Part shown: positions 51,289-63,819 of the stretch, one piece after another
Numbering within the stretch: position 1 is the first letter of the stretch
How the letters are laid out: each line of letters opens with the position of its first letter
Assembly (NCBI GenBank): GCA_963748985.1
Contig: CAVVKQ010000027.1
Span: 1-64,000 of the forward strand
From: RPQJ01 sp963748985
GTDB taxonomy: Bacteria > Pseudomonadota > Gammaproteobacteria > Steroidobacterales > Steroidobacteraceae
Reading direction: 5' to 3'
Length of the DNA stretch: 64,000 nucleotides
Made by a program: the position numbers and the translations under genes
Notes under the pieces: model-generated
Seen by the model: only the letters and a program-made list of their open reading frames with translations
What the model was told of the DNA's origin: nothing
Database searches by the model: none

Positions 51289-52092
51289 TCAGTTCGCAGC
51301 GAGCCAGTCGAACAGTGTGTCGGCGAAGCGGATCTTCTGCTCCTTGCCCGCGACCACGTGGGCGACGTCGTCCCACAGGATGCCTCTTGCTCCGGGAATG
51401 GCGCGTTCGATCGGCAACGTGTTGCGTGGGGCGGTCACGACATCCTTGCCTGCGTGAATGATCAGCGACGGACAAAGAATGGCCGCCAGGCGATCCCGGG
51501 ACTCGAAGGTCACGCAAGCGTCGATCAGCCGGGAGTGCGCTGCGTAACGGCCGTTCAGTTCCTTCCAGCCGCCGCCGGGTCCGAGCAACCGGTCCTGGTT
51601 GGCGTTGTAGTACTCCGCGTCGAACGAGAGCAGCGTGACCGCCTGCTGGAAAGGGAAGAAGCCCAGGTCGCGGTGGATCCAGCGGAACATTTCGAGCTGA
51701 TCGCGCAGGAAAGCGTCGACCTCGCACCAGGCGCCCATGTTGAGCATGCTGCGGGCGAGGTCGGGGCGCCGGATTGCGATCTCCTGGCAGACGCAGGCGC
51801 CCATGCCCACCAACCCCATCAAGTGGACGTGCTTCAACCCAAGGTAGTCGAGCAGGCCGATCGCGTCGTTTGCGTGCAGCTCCATGGTCGAGGGCACGCC
51901 GAGGTCGTCCCCGGATTCCCGAATGCCGCGGTAGTCGAACAGGATCACCTGGTAGCGGTCGGTGAGACCGCGGGCCAGGTGATGGTGGTTGTCATGGCAG
52001 AACGTGCCCCAGCCGCCCATGCAAAGCACAGGGTCGCCCCGACCCAGCACCTCGTAGTACATGTCGTGGCCGTTGATGCGGGCGGTGGGCAT
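51289..52092 (-). CDS. Alpha/beta hydrolase-fold protein lacking the nucleophile serine
   Basis: This 267-residue protein matches the alpha/beta hydrolase fold, with VLCMGGWGTFCHDNHHHLA as the oxyanion region and ILFDYRGIRESGDD. At the nucleophile elbow the expected GxSxGG reads GLVGMGAC (residues 93-100), so Ser is replaced by Gly and one residue is inserted. The Asp (HAGKDVVTAP) and His (WDDVAHVVAG) positions are retained. It may be non-hydrolytic or use another residue. ATG 52092 is preferred to GTG 52101. It ends 4 bp before the symporter start. Confidence 0.82.
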   Translation of the reverse strand: MPTARINGHDMYYEVLGRGDPVLCMGGWGTFCHDNHHHLARGLTDRYQVILFDYRGIRESGDDLGVPSTMELHANDAIGLLDYLGLKHVHLMGLVGMGACVCQEIAIRRPDLARSMLNMGAWCEVDAFLRDQLEMFRWIHRDLGFFPFQQAVTLLSFDAEYYNANQDRLLGPGGGWKELNGRYAAHSRLIDACVTFESRDRLAAILCPSLIIHAGKDVVTAPRNTLPIERAIPGARGILWDDVAHVVAGKEQKIRFADTLFDWLAAN

Positions 52093-52206
52093 ACGGGTCA
52101 CTCTGGCCGGGAGCGGCCCGGAATGGGGCCGGCGGGATCATTCCACAGCGCCCGCGGACTGGTAAAGTGTCGCACCATATTCCGGACCAGCCCCTGGGGG
52201 ACGTCA

Positions 52207-53274
52207 GTGACTCACGCTGCCATTACCGGTTGGGGCAAGTGCCTTCCGGCCAATGTCCTGACCAACGCCGACCTGGCGACGTTCCTCGACACCAACGACG
52301 AGTGGATCACCTCGCGCACGGGCATCAGCGAACGGCGTATTTCGCACGTGTCACTCGAGGAGATGGCGTACGTCAGTTCCATGCGGGCACTGGCAGCCGC
52401 GGGTCTCGATCCGGCCGACGTCGAACTCATCGTCATCGGCACCTGCAGCTTCGACGACCAGGTGCCGAACCAGGCTTCGGGCCTGCAGGTACGGTTGGGC
52501 GCGAAGCGCGCCGCTGCCTATGACGTGAACACGGCGTGCACCAGTTTCCTGTACGCGCTCAGCACCGCCAATGCGTTGATCCGCACCGGCGTCGTCAAGA
52601 ACGCGGTGGTGGTCGGCGGCGAGCTGATCTCGGCGTTCATGGACTGGCACAACCGCGGTGTCTGCGTGCTGTTCGGTGACGGTTGCGCCGCCGTCGTGCT
52701 CGAGGCCACGGACAAGGTCGAAGGTCTGCTCGGCGAAAAGCTGGGCTGCGACAGCGATGCGCGCAGTACGCTCGTCGTCAAGGGCATGGGCGGCCGCTAC
52801 GTCAACGAGGGTCGGCCCTACGGCGAGACGTCGTGGATATTCGAAGGTCCGGAAATCTTCAAGCGTGCGGTACTTGGAATGTCCGGCGCGTGCGCGGACG
52901 TGCTCGCCGCCCAGGGTTACAAGGTCGACGACGTCGACGTCGTGATTCCGCACCAGGCCAACCTGCGCATCATGGATGCGGTCGCGAAGCGCGTCGGCGC
53001 GCCTGCCGATCGCATGTTCGTCAACGTGCACAAGTACGGCAACATGTCGGCCGCAACCGTCGCGGTCGCGCTGGTCGAAGCCATCGAGGAAGGCCGGGTC
53101 AAACCGAACAGCCTGCTGCTGCTGCCGGGTTTTGGCGCGGGCCTCACCTTTTGTGCGCACCTCATACGCTGGGGTGAGCGTACTACGCCCCTGGGCACGA
53201 CCGACGTCGACCTGCCGCCGAGCGACCGCACGGCGCTCGAGATCGTGCAGGGCTACCTGACGAAGGCGGGCTGA
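52207..53274 (+). CDS. 3-oxoacyl-ACP synthase III (FabH-like)
   Basis: This 355-residue thiolase-fold condensing enzyme has the FabH triad: Cys111 in VNTACTSFLYAL, His in VIPHQANLRIMDA and Asn in VHKYGNMSAATVAV. It has DTNDEWITSRTGISERR at the N terminus. It is about 35 residues longer than housekeeping FabH, mainly at the C terminus, and stands apart from any fab cluster, so it may prime a specialised fatty or secondary-metabolite chain. The start is GTG 52207 with GGGGGA 5-6 bp upstream. Confidence 0.88.
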   Translation: MTHAAITGWGKCLPANVLTNADLATFLDTNDEWITSRTGISERRISHVSLEEMAYVSSMRALAAAGLDPADVELIVIGTCSFDDQVPNQASGLQVRLGAKRAAAYDVNTACTSFLYALSTANALIRTGVVKNAVVVGGELISAFMDWHNRGVCVLFGDGCAAVVLEATDKVEGLLGEKLGCDSDARSTLVVKGMGGRYVNEGRPYGETSWIFEGPEIFKRAVLGMSGACADVLAAQGYKVDDVDVVIPHQANLRIMDAVAKRVGAPADRMFVNVHKYGNMSAATVAVALVEAIEEGRVKPNSLLLLPGFGAGLTFCAHLIRWGERTTPLGTTDVDLPPSDRTALEIVQGYLTKAG

Positions 53275-53314
53275 GTTCACGGGCGACCGGCCCAGCCGGA
53301 GCCCGCGGCCAACC

Positions 53315-54184
53315 ATGCCTCCCGCCCGCAAGGCGTTGCTGCAGATCCACCTGTGCGTGGTGATCTGGGGCTTCACCGCCATCCTCGGCAAGCTGATCAC
53401 GCTGCCCGCGTTCGCGCTGGTGTGGTGGCGGATGTCGCTGGTCGTGCTTGCGCTGGCGCTGGTCCCGGCGTTCTGGCGCGGGGTGCGGCGCATGAGCCTC
53501 CGCACCGTGGCTATCTTTTCTGGCATCGGCATCGTCGTCGCGCTGCACTGGGTGACTTTCTACGGTGCGATCAAGCTCGCGAATGCCTCGGTCGCGGCCA
53601 CGTGCATGGGCGTGGCGCCAATCATCATGTCCGTCGTCGAGCCGTGGATCACCAATAAGCGTTTCGATCCGCGTGAACTGCTGATCGGCATCGCAGCCGT
53701 GCCGGGCGTGATGCTCGTCGTCGGCGGCACCCCGGGCGGCATGCGACTTGGCATTGCCGCGGGCGTACTGTCGGCCTTCCTCGTCGCGATTTTCGGTTCG
53801 CTGAACAAGCGTTTCGTCGAGTCCGGCGAGCCATTGGCCGTGACGGGCCTCGAACTGGCCGCGGGGACGCTGTTCCTGACGGTGCTGGCCCTGTCGCTCG
53901 GCGGGGACAGCACACGTTTGCCGTTGCCCGATGCGCGCGACGCAGCACTGCTGCTCGTACTCTCGATCGCCTGCACACTGTTCCCGTTTGCGCTTTCACT
54001 GGTCGCGCTGCGCAACCTCAGCGCCTTCAGCGCGCAGCTTGCGGTCAGCCTGGAACCCGTCTATGCCGTCGTCCTGGCGATGCTGCTGCTGTCCGAGCAA
54101 CGCGAACTCAGCCTGCAGTTCTATGCCGGCCTGGCGGTCATACTCGGCAGCGTGTTCGCGCATGCGGCGCTGAAACGGGCGTGA
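53315..54184 (+). CDS. DMT superfamily transporter (EamA)
   Basis: This 289-residue protein has about 10 membrane helices arranged as two EamA repeats (VIWGFTAILGKLI and LALSLGGD regions). The SLEPVYAVVLAMLLLSEQ segment in the ninth helix is the EamA hallmark. It is probably a metabolite exporter. It follows the FabH-like gene by 40 bp. Confidence 0.88.
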   Translation: MPPARKALLQIHLCVVIWGFTAILGKLITLPAFALVWWRMSLVVLALALVPAFWRGVRRMSLRTVAIFSGIGIVVALHWVTFYGAIKLANASVAATCMGVAPIIMSVVEPWITNKRFDPRELLIGIAAVPGVMLVVGGTPGGMRLGIAAGVLSAFLVAIFGSLNKRFVESGEPLAVTGLELAAGTLFLTVLALSLGGDSTRLPLPDARDAALLLVLSIACTLFPFALSLVALRNLSAFSAQLAVSLEPVYAVVLAMLLLSEQRELSLQFYAGLAVILGSVFAHAALKRA

Positions 54185-54216
54185 CCTCATTGCTCTGCCT
54201 CTTGCGAAACGATCAG

Positions 54217-54254
54217 TCGACATAAATTTTTTCCGGATCGACACAAATTTTTTC
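54217..54254 (+). promoter_or_regulatory. Direct repeats in the promoter of the peptide-amidohydrolase-porin unit
   Basis: Two copies of TCGACAYAAATTTTTTC (54217-54233 and 54238-54254) are repeated at 21-bp spacing, which is two helical turns. They differ at one base. They are candidate sites for a regulator dimer. Confidence 0.55.
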
Positions 54255-54365
54255 TTCAGCAACTGACGTAAGTCTGCGTTACCGAGCTTGTCCGTTTCGA
54301 TTAGGCTCGGTGAGTCCGGGATCTGCCCGGCCCACCCCGACAAGCAGGTTTCAGGAGAGCTCGGC

Positions 54366-54485
54366 ATGGATTGTCCTTGCACCGTGCGTAGTGCAACGCT
54401 CGCGGCACCGATTGCGCTGATTTCTGGTGCTGTCATGGCAGCGCCTGCGTCGGCAGAAGGTTCCGGCTGCAGCTTCGAGATTTAG
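54366..54485 (+). CDS. Possible 39-residue secreted peptide
   Basis: An ATG at 54366 is preceded by AGGAG at 8 nt. The peptide begins MDCPCTVRSATLAAPIALIS, has a hydrophobic core and an APASA-type cleavage site, and ends GSGCSFEI. It could be a small exported peptide or the remnant of a truncated exported protein. It sits between the direct repeats and the amidohydrolase gene. No homologue is recognised. Confidence 0.4.
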   Translation: MDCPCTVRSATLAAPIALISGAVMAAPASAEGSGCSFEI

Positions 54486-54565
54486 TGATCTGACGCCGAT
54501 CGAGCGTTGCCGTCGACGCGTGACGGCAACACATTGTCCGCCCCGCCTTTCTAAATGCAGGAAGC

Positions 54566-55699
54566 ATGATGTCCATAAGCAATCGCTACCGGCAAGCTGC
54601 GGTCCTGCTGACGATCGTCGCCTGCACCTTTTCCGCAGTAACAGCGCTGGCGGCCAAGGTCCCGACGCCGGCGGACAAGTGCGTCTTCAACGACGGCCAC
54701 TTCCACCTCACCAACTACGTGCAGAAGGGTACAGACGCCGCGAAGTACGTCGAAAAGATCATGGGCGACAAGGTCTGCCGCTCGACGCTCTTCGGAATTC
54801 CGTTGCAGCAGACCTGGGCACATGGGAATTCCGGCGACTTCGCTCCGACGTATTATCTGCAGACCGACGCCCCGCTTTATTACTACTCGTTCACCGACGC
54901 CTACATCGCACGCGCGTTCCAGAAGCTGGAACCCGCACAGCAGGCCCGGCTCGATCCGATGATCACGGGATTCAACCCTGCGGACATGTACGCCGCCGAT
55001 CACATCCGGCGTGTCCTCGAAACGTTCCCCGGGGTGTTCACGGGCATCGGCGAGTTCACGATCCACAAGGAATTCGTCTCGTCGAAGGTCGCGGGCGACT
55101 CCGCGAGCCTCAAGGATCCAGCGCTCGACCGGATCCTTGAGTTTGCGGGCGAGGCCGGTTTGGTTGTGATCCTGCACAACGATATCGACATGCCCTTCGC
55201 CAAGGTCGGCGCGGAACCCGTCTATCTCACCCAGATGAAGGACCTGCTGCGCCGTCACCCGGGCACCACGATCATCTGGGCGCACACCGGGCTCGGTCGC
55301 GTCGTCCATCCCGTGCAGTCACAGGCTGGCGTCGAGGGTGCGGAGCGTAGTCCGAATCACGTCGATCTCCTGCAGACAATGCTCGAGGATCCGACGCTCG
55401 CCCACGTGCACTTCGACATATCATGGGACGAGGTCGCCAAGTACGCAGTATCGTCGCAGGCGGCCATCGATCGGTTGTCACAGTTGCTGAACGAATATCC
55501 TGATCGCTTCCTGTTCGGCACTGACAACGTTGCGCCGAATGACCAGGCGACGCAGATGCACGTATACGACATGTGGAACCCGATCTGGGCGAAGTTGACT
55601 CCCGAGGCCAGCCGCAAGGTTCGGCTGGGCACCTATGAACGCCTCTTCGACGGGGCTCGGGGCAAGGTCCGCGAGTGGGAAGCGGCGAACGTCAAATGA
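54566..55699 (+). CDS. Exported amidohydrolase-family protein
   Basis: This 377-residue protein has a signal peptide (about residues 1-30, ending VTALAAK). A TIM-barrel metal-dependent hydrolase of the amidohydrolase-2 type follows. Putative metal ligands are in FNDGHFHLTNY near the N terminus, LVVILHNDID, TTIIWAHTGLG and FLFGTDNVAP. The substrate is unknown; the porin gene overlapping its stop suggests an imported small aromatic or carboxylic compound. Confidence 0.82.
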   Translation: MMSISNRYRQAAVLLTIVACTFSAVTALAAKVPTPADKCVFNDGHFHLTNYVQKGTDAAKYVEKIMGDKVCRSTLFGIPLQQTWAHGNSGDFAPTYYLQTDAPLYYYSFTDAYIARAFQKLEPAQQARLDPMITGFNPADMYAADHIRRVLETFPGVFTGIGEFTIHKEFVSSKVAGDSASLKDPALDRILEFAGEAGLVVILHNDIDMPFAKVGAEPVYLTQMKDLLRRHPGTTIIWAHTGLGRVVHPVQSQAGVEGAERSPNHVDLLQTMLEDPTLAHVHFDISWDEVAKYAVSSQAAIDRLSQLLNEYPDRFLFGTDNVAPNDQATQMHVYDMWNPIWAKLTPEASRKVRLGTYERLFDGARGKVREWEAANVK

Positions 55700-57261
55700 A
55701 GAACAGGGGCCATGCGCGCATGAACCAGGTCAGGATTGCGGTGACAGCCGCGCTCGTGCTGTCACCACTGATGTCGAACGCGGCAGAGTCCTCGGTCGAG
55801 GCTCGGCTCAAAGCCCTCGAGCAGCGCCAGAATCAGCTTGAACAGCAACTGCTCGAGCGAGATGCACGCATTCGCGAACTGGAATCGCAGGCAAAGGTGC
55901 CGAACACCGTTGCTGGAGGTGCGTCCACTGCCATCGTGCCCGCACCGGCTCAGGCTGCGCCTGCGGCAACCCTCGCGGACCCGCAGACGGCGAACGCTGC
56001 GGATCCAGCAGTACCAGCCGCCGCGGGCCCTGAGGTGATGTCTGACCGCAAGCCACTCGAATCGGCATGGGGAACCTACGAGGGTGGCAAGGGCGTGGTG
56101 CTCGCGAGAACGAGCCAGGGTGAAGTGGACTTCAGTGCGTTCACCTACCTCCGGTACCTCAACCAGCGGATGCTCGACGACAGTTACACGGACGCGTTCG
56201 GCAGGACCAAAGAACTCGATATTCGCGATGACCTGCAGCTGCAGAAGGTCATGCTCTTCTTCAAGGGCTGGCTCTTCGATCCGGACTTCCGCTACCAGTT
56301 CTATACCTGGACTTCCAACACCAGCCAGGGGCAGGGTGCGCAGGTCGTCGTCGCAGGCAATTTGAGCTACCGCTTCAACGATGCTTTCAGCCTGGCCGGC
56401 GGTATTGGCGGCCTGCCGAGCACCCGCACCACCAACTACACTTTTCCGAACTGGCTCAAGGTGGATCACCGGACGATTGCCGACGAATTCTTCCGCGCGT
56501 CATACACCACCGGCATCTGGGCCTGGGGCCAAGTCGCGGAAGGCCTCAGGTACCGGGTCATGGTCGGGAATAACCTGAGCCAGCTTGGCGTGGACGCAGG
56601 GAAGCTCGACAGCGGCTTGAACGCGTATTCCGGTGCGCTCTGGTGGATGCCGACCACCGGCGAGTACGGCCCCGGCGAAGGGTTTGGCGACTTCGAACAG
56701 CACGCCGAACTCGCCACGCTGGTGGGCGTGAACCTAACGCACAGCCGCGAGGACGCCCAGAGCCAGCCGGGGGTGAACGATTTCTGGAACAGCCAGATCC
56801 GGTTGTCGGATGGCACGTTGATCTTCCAGGCCGATCCGTTCGGTACCGGGACGCAGATCAATAAGGCCACCTACCAGATGGCGGCCGTGAATGCCGGGTT
56901 CAAGTACCGCGGTTTCTCGCTGGACGGGGAGTACTACTGGCGCACGGTCGACGATTTCCGGGCTACCGGTCCGGTGCCCCGCAACAGTTTCGTCGATGAT
57001 GGTTTCCAGTTGCAGGGTTCCGCGATGCTGTTGCCGCAGACGCTGCAGGCCTACGTTGCCGGCTCGAAAATCAACGGCCAGTACGGCGACCCGTGGGACG
57101 TGAGCGTTGGCGCGAACTGGTTTCCGTTCAAGCGTCGCGAGCTGAGGTTCAATACCCAGTTCCTGTACCTCGACAGGTCGCCGGTGGGCAACACGGCGTC
57201 GCCGTTCATCGTCGGTGGCAATGGCTGGGTGTTCACGACAGACGTGATGCTCAGCTTCTGA
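55696..57261 (+). CDS. Outer-membrane porin with N-terminal coiled coil
   Basis: This protein of about 521 residues has a signal peptide ending LMSNAAES. A periplasmic coiled coil (VEARLKALEQRQNQLEQQLL and RDARIRELES) and an Ala/Pro linker precede a beta-barrel that ends in the typical terminal Phe (FTTDVMLSF). It resembles the phosphate-selective OprO/OprP-type porins, although specificity cannot be told. The ATG at 55696 overlaps the amidohydrolase stop (ATGA). Confidence 0.82.
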   Translation: MKNRGHARMNQVRIAVTAALVLSPLMSNAAESSVEARLKALEQRQNQLEQQLLERDARIRELESQAKVPNTVAGGASTAIVPAPAQAAPAATLADPQTANAADPAVPAAAGPEVMSDRKPLESAWGTYEGGKGVVLARTSQGEVDFSAFTYLRYLNQRMLDDSYTDAFGRTKELDIRDDLQLQKVMLFFKGWLFDPDFRYQFYTWTSNTSQGQGAQVVVAGNLSYRFNDAFSLAGGIGGLPSTRTTNYTFPNWLKVDHRTIADEFFRASYTTGIWAWGQVAEGLRYRVMVGNNLSQLGVDAGKLDSGLNAYSGALWWMPTTGEYGPGEGFGDFEQHAELATLVGVNLTHSREDAQSQPGVNDFWNSQIRLSDGTLIFQADPFGTGTQINKATYQMAAVNAGFKYRGFSLDGEYYWRTVDDFRATGPVPRNSFVDDGFQLQGSAMLLPQTLQAYVAGSKINGQYGDPWDVSVGANWFPFKRRELRFNTQFLYLDRSPVGNTASPFIVGGNGWVFTTDVMLSF

Positions 57262-57280
57262 CCGCAGTCATCAGTTTCAA

Positions 57281-57925
57281 TCAGGCGGTCTCGCGGGCAG
57301 GCGACGATGTCGTCCGTGCGCCGGGCCGCCTACGCCAGCGCCAGAACATCAGCGCCACGTATGCGGCAATGTACAGTGCAGGTTCGCGCCAGTCCGCCTT
57401 CACCAGCCACAGGAAGTGCAGGGAGCCGAGCAGGGCGGCGACGTAGACGAGCCTGTGCAGCGAATGCCACCGTCGCCCCAGGCGTCGCATCCAGCGATCC
57501 GTTGATGTGACGGCGAGCGGGATCAGCAACAGCAAGGCTGCGAATCCCACGGTGATGAATGGCCGCTTGACGATGTCCGCCGCGATGCCGTTCAGGTCGA
57601 GGCCGCGGTCGAGCACGAGCCACGTGAGGAAATGCAGCACCAGGTAAGAGAAGGCCCACAATCCGACCATGCGTCGCAAGCGCATCAGGCGGGGCTGGCG
57701 CAGCATGACGGCGGCCGGACGGACGCAGAGTGTCAGCAGCAGCAGGCGCAGGCCCCAGAGGCCAAGCCCGTGCAGCAGAGCCTCGACCGGGTTCGGACCG
57801 AGCGACAGGCTGGACACGCCGAACGCGCGCAGCCCGAGCCACAGCAACGGCAGCGAGCACAGCAGGAACGCCGCGGGTTTGTCAGCCCGCAGGCGCTGCG
57901 TGGCCGGGCGTGCAGGCGCGTTCAT
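57281..57925 (-). CDS. msrQ: MsrQ heme-binding membrane subunit
   Basis: This 214-residue ferric-reductase-like membrane protein passes electrons to MsrP, which repairs methionine sulfoxide in periplasmic proteins. It has six hydrophobic segments, with heme-ligand candidates in SYLVLHFLTWLV and RRWHSLHRLVYVAALLGSLHFLW. The ATG at 57925 is used. It is 10 bp downstream of msrP. Confidence 0.95.
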   Translation of the reverse strand: MNAPARPATQRLRADKPAAFLLCSLPLLWLGLRAFGVSSLSLGPNPVEALLHGLGLWGLRLLLLTLCVRPAAVMLRQPRLMRLRRMVGLWAFSYLVLHFLTWLVLDRGLDLNGIAADIVKRPFITVGFAALLLLIPLAVTSTDRWMRRLGRRWHSLHRLVYVAALLGSLHFLWLVKADWREPALYIAAYVALMFWRWRRRPGARTTSSPARETA

Positions 57926-57935
57926 GTCCGGTGGC

Positions 57936-58880
<945 letters not shown>

Positions 58881-58980
58881 CCAGATGAGACCTCGGAAAG
58901 TCTGCGCGGTTCGGTCGACGAGGTTCTAACATGGGAACCGTCCTCTGGGGGGACGATCAAACCCAGCGTCAAGGTATTTC

Positions 58981-59973
58981 ATGCCCAATTTTCGCGGCCT
59001 TGGTCCCGGCCTGATCATCACCGGGATGGTGGCGCTCGCCGCCTCCTGGCTGGCCGAGCACTACTCCACACCGGTCATGCTGTTCGCGCTGCTGCTCGGC
59101 ATCGCCGTCAACTTTCTCTCGCGCGACGAACGCTGCAAACCCGGCATCGAGTTCGCGTCGCGTTCGATCCTGCGCCTGGGCGTCGCGCTGCTCGGTGCTC
59201 GCATCACCTTTGACCAGATCCAGTCGCTCGGCGGTGGCGCGCTCGTGCTCACAGCGGGCGCGGTGCTGCTGACGATTCTCTGCGGCATCGTGCTTGCACG
59301 CAGCGCCGGCCTGTCGCGCAATTTCGGCCTGCTGACCGGCGGCTCCGTTGCCATCTGCGGTGCGTCTGCCGCGCTCGCCATCGCCTCGGTGTTGCCGCGG
59401 GGTCCCGATCACGAACGCGACACGATCATGACGGTGGTCGCTGTCACCGCGCTGTCGACCATCGCGATGGTCCTGTACCCCGTGCTGGCCGGCGCCCTCG
59501 GCTTCGATCCGCACACCACGGGAATATTCCTCGGCGCGACAATCCACGACGTGGCGCAGGTGGTCGGTGCCGGCTACAGCGTCTCGACCGAGGCGGGCGA
59601 CACGGCCACTATCGTCAAGCTGTTCCGGGTCGCGCTGCTGTTGCCGGTGGTGCTCGTCATTTCGTTCGTGCTGCAGCGTTCTGGCGCGGCTGTCACGCCG
59701 GGTGAGGACCGGCCACCGCTGCTGCCGCTGTTCCTCGTCGGCTTCGCGGCACTCGTGGTCGTGAATTCGCTCGGCTGGCTGCCTGCTCCGGCCACGAAAG
59801 GACTGCAGGAAGCATCGCGATGGTGTCTCGTGCTCGCCATCGCCGCCCTGGGCACCAAGACTTCGCTCGGCGACCTGGCGCGCGTCGGCTGGCGGCCCAT
59901 CGCAATCATCGTCGGTGAGACGCTGTTCGTCGGCTTGTTCGTGCTGGCTGGGCTTGCGTTCATGGGGCGGTAG
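58981..59973 (+). CDS. YeiH/UPF0324 family putative sulfate exporter
   Basis: This 330-residue membrane protein has about 10 helices. Family signatures are LGVALLGARITFDQI, GGSVAICGASAALAIASVLP and FLGATIHDVAQVVGAGYSVS. It may export sulfate or a related anion. It is divergent from msrP and runs into palindrome F. Confidence 0.9.
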   Translation: MPNFRGLGPGLIITGMVALAASWLAEHYSTPVMLFALLLGIAVNFLSRDERCKPGIEFASRSILRLGVALLGARITFDQIQSLGGGALVLTAGAVLLTILCGIVLARSAGLSRNFGLLTGGSVAICGASAALAIASVLPRGPDHERDTIMTVVAVTALSTIAMVLYPVLAGALGFDPHTTGIFLGATIHDVAQVVGAGYSVSTEAGDTATIVKLFRVALLLPVVLVISFVLQRSGAAVTPGEDRPPLLPLFLVGFAALVVVNSLGWLPAPATKGLQEASRWCLVLAIAALGTKTSLGDLARVGWRPIAIIVGETLFVGLFVLAGLAFMGR

Positions 59974-59999
59974 GTGTGCGGTCGTGGTGCGGTTGCGGT

Positions 60000-60071
60000 G
60001 ACGGTGTTCCGTTCCTGTTCCGGCGAGCGGAAAGGCAGACACGCTCGCCGGAACAGGAACGGAACACCGTC
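60000..60071. repeat. Constant-loop palindrome, copy F
   Basis: A perfect 29-bp stem (60000-60028 with 60043-60071) encloses exactly the loop GGAAAGGCAGACAC, as in copy B. The stem sequence is unrelated to copies A-D except for the GCGAGC/GCTCGC pairs next to the loop. Confidence 0.93.
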
Positions 60072-60247
60072 TCACGCGAGTGGCACGGCAGACACGCTCG
60101 CCGGAACAGGAACGGAACACCGTCTCACGCGAGTGGCACGGCAGACACGCTCGCCGGAACACGAACGGAGCACAGGCTCATACCCGCGAAACCGCAGACA
60201 CGCTCACCGCAGCACGCACTGAGCACCTACCCACGCGCACGGTGACC
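60035..60247. repeat. 53-bp tandem repeats derived from palindrome F
   Basis: The unit begins GCAGACACGCTCGCC at 60035, 60088, 60141 and 60194, an exact 53-bp period. It contains the right arm of palindrome F plus a short tail (TCACGCGAGTGGCACG). The second copy is nearly identical to the first, the third has diverged, and the fourth is degenerate. Only the first is preceded by the left arm. The 280-bp gap to the sirtuin gene holds nothing else. Confidence 0.9.
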
Positions 60248-60253
60248 GGCCAG

Positions 60254-60940
60254 TCAGCCGCGCAGGGCCTGCAGCAGCCGCGGCAATACTTCGCCCGACG
60301 GACCGCGCAACGAGCAATCGGCGAGCGGCGTGAGAGACGTGGACTCTGTGTTGACCTCGATGATCGTAGCGCCAGACCGCTGGGCGCTTTCAGCGAGGCC
60401 CGCCGCCGGGTACACGACCGAGGCGGTGCCGATTGACAGGAAGACGTCGCAGTCGGTGGCTGCCGCGTCCGCCTCGAGAGCCGCGTATTTGGGAATCGGT
60501 TCGCCGAACCAGACGACGTCGGGCCGCAGCAACTCGCCGCAACGCGCGCATTCCGGCAGGCCTGTCATCGAGAGCGAAGAACGTCTGGCGATCGTCCCTT
60601 CGGCGGAGCAGCGGTCGCGCAGGATGTTGCCGTGGTATTCGATGACGCCCGTGCTGCCCGCACGCTGGTGCAATCCGTCGACGTTCTGCGTGACCAGCGT
60701 CAGGCGCGGCACCGTGTGCGCCAGCTCGACCAACGCCCGGTGTCCGGCGTTCGGTTCGACCTGGCGCACGAGTTCGCGACGCCATTCGTACCATTCCCAG
60801 ATCCGTTGCGGATCGCGGTCGAACGCTTCGGGCGTGGCCAGGTCTTCAGGCCGGAACTTTGCCCAGAGGCCGGTCTGCGCGTCACGAAACGTCGGCACGC
60901 CGCTCTCGGCGGAAATGCCCGCGCCCGTCAGCACGCACAC
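60254..60940 (-). CDS. cobB: Sir2-family NAD-dependent protein deacylase
   Basis: This 228-residue sirtuin removes acyl groups from lysines using NAD. It has VLTGAGISAESGVPTFRD, TQNVDGLHQRAG, catalytic His103 in EYHGN, and LRPDVVWFGEP. Of the zinc ligands, Cys111, Cys131 and Cys134 are present, while the fourth position (114) is Glu. The GTG at 60940 starts right at the first strand; family-like sequence (ISTNLLTAAAALRTARH) continues upstream in frame, but no standard start codon is there. Confidence 0.9.
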   Translation of the reverse strand: MCVLTGAGISAESGVPTFRDAQTGLWAKFRPEDLATPEAFDRDPQRIWEWYEWRRELVRQVEPNAGHRALVELAHTVPRLTLVTQNVDGLHQRAGSTGVIEYHGNILRDRCSAEGTIARRSSLSMTGLPECARCGELLRPDVVWFGEPIPKYAALEADAAATDCDVFLSIGTASVVYPAAGLAESAQRSGATIIEVNTESTSLTPLADCSLRGPSGEVLPRLLQALRG

Positions 60941-61047
60941 GTGCCGCGCAGTCCTGAGCGCCGCTGCCGCCGTGAGGAGATTGGTGGAAATGGCAGGAAT
61001 GGGTTCGTGAGGTGGATCGAGGGCAGTCGGGTGCGACCGCGTCGCTG

Positions 61048-61085
61048 TTCCGACTAACCCCCAACCCCTATCCCCTAACCCCTTC
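61048..61085. repeat. Single arm of the G-rich repeat
   Basis: This 38-bp stretch begins TTCCGACTAACCCCCAACCC and is a third copy of the arms at 5235-5270 and 5339-5374. It ends exactly at the acnA stop codon (61086-61088). No inverted partner is found nearby. Confidence 0.8.
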
Positions 61086-63779
<2,694 letters not shown>

Positions 63780-63819
63780 GAAACCTCCGGGGCGGAAAAC
63801 GCAGCGATTAACCGCGGAA

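Noticed and set aside
60035..60247. CRISPR-like array
   Set aside because: The 53-bp units are directly adjacent with no variable spacers, units decay steadily, and no cas genes are present.
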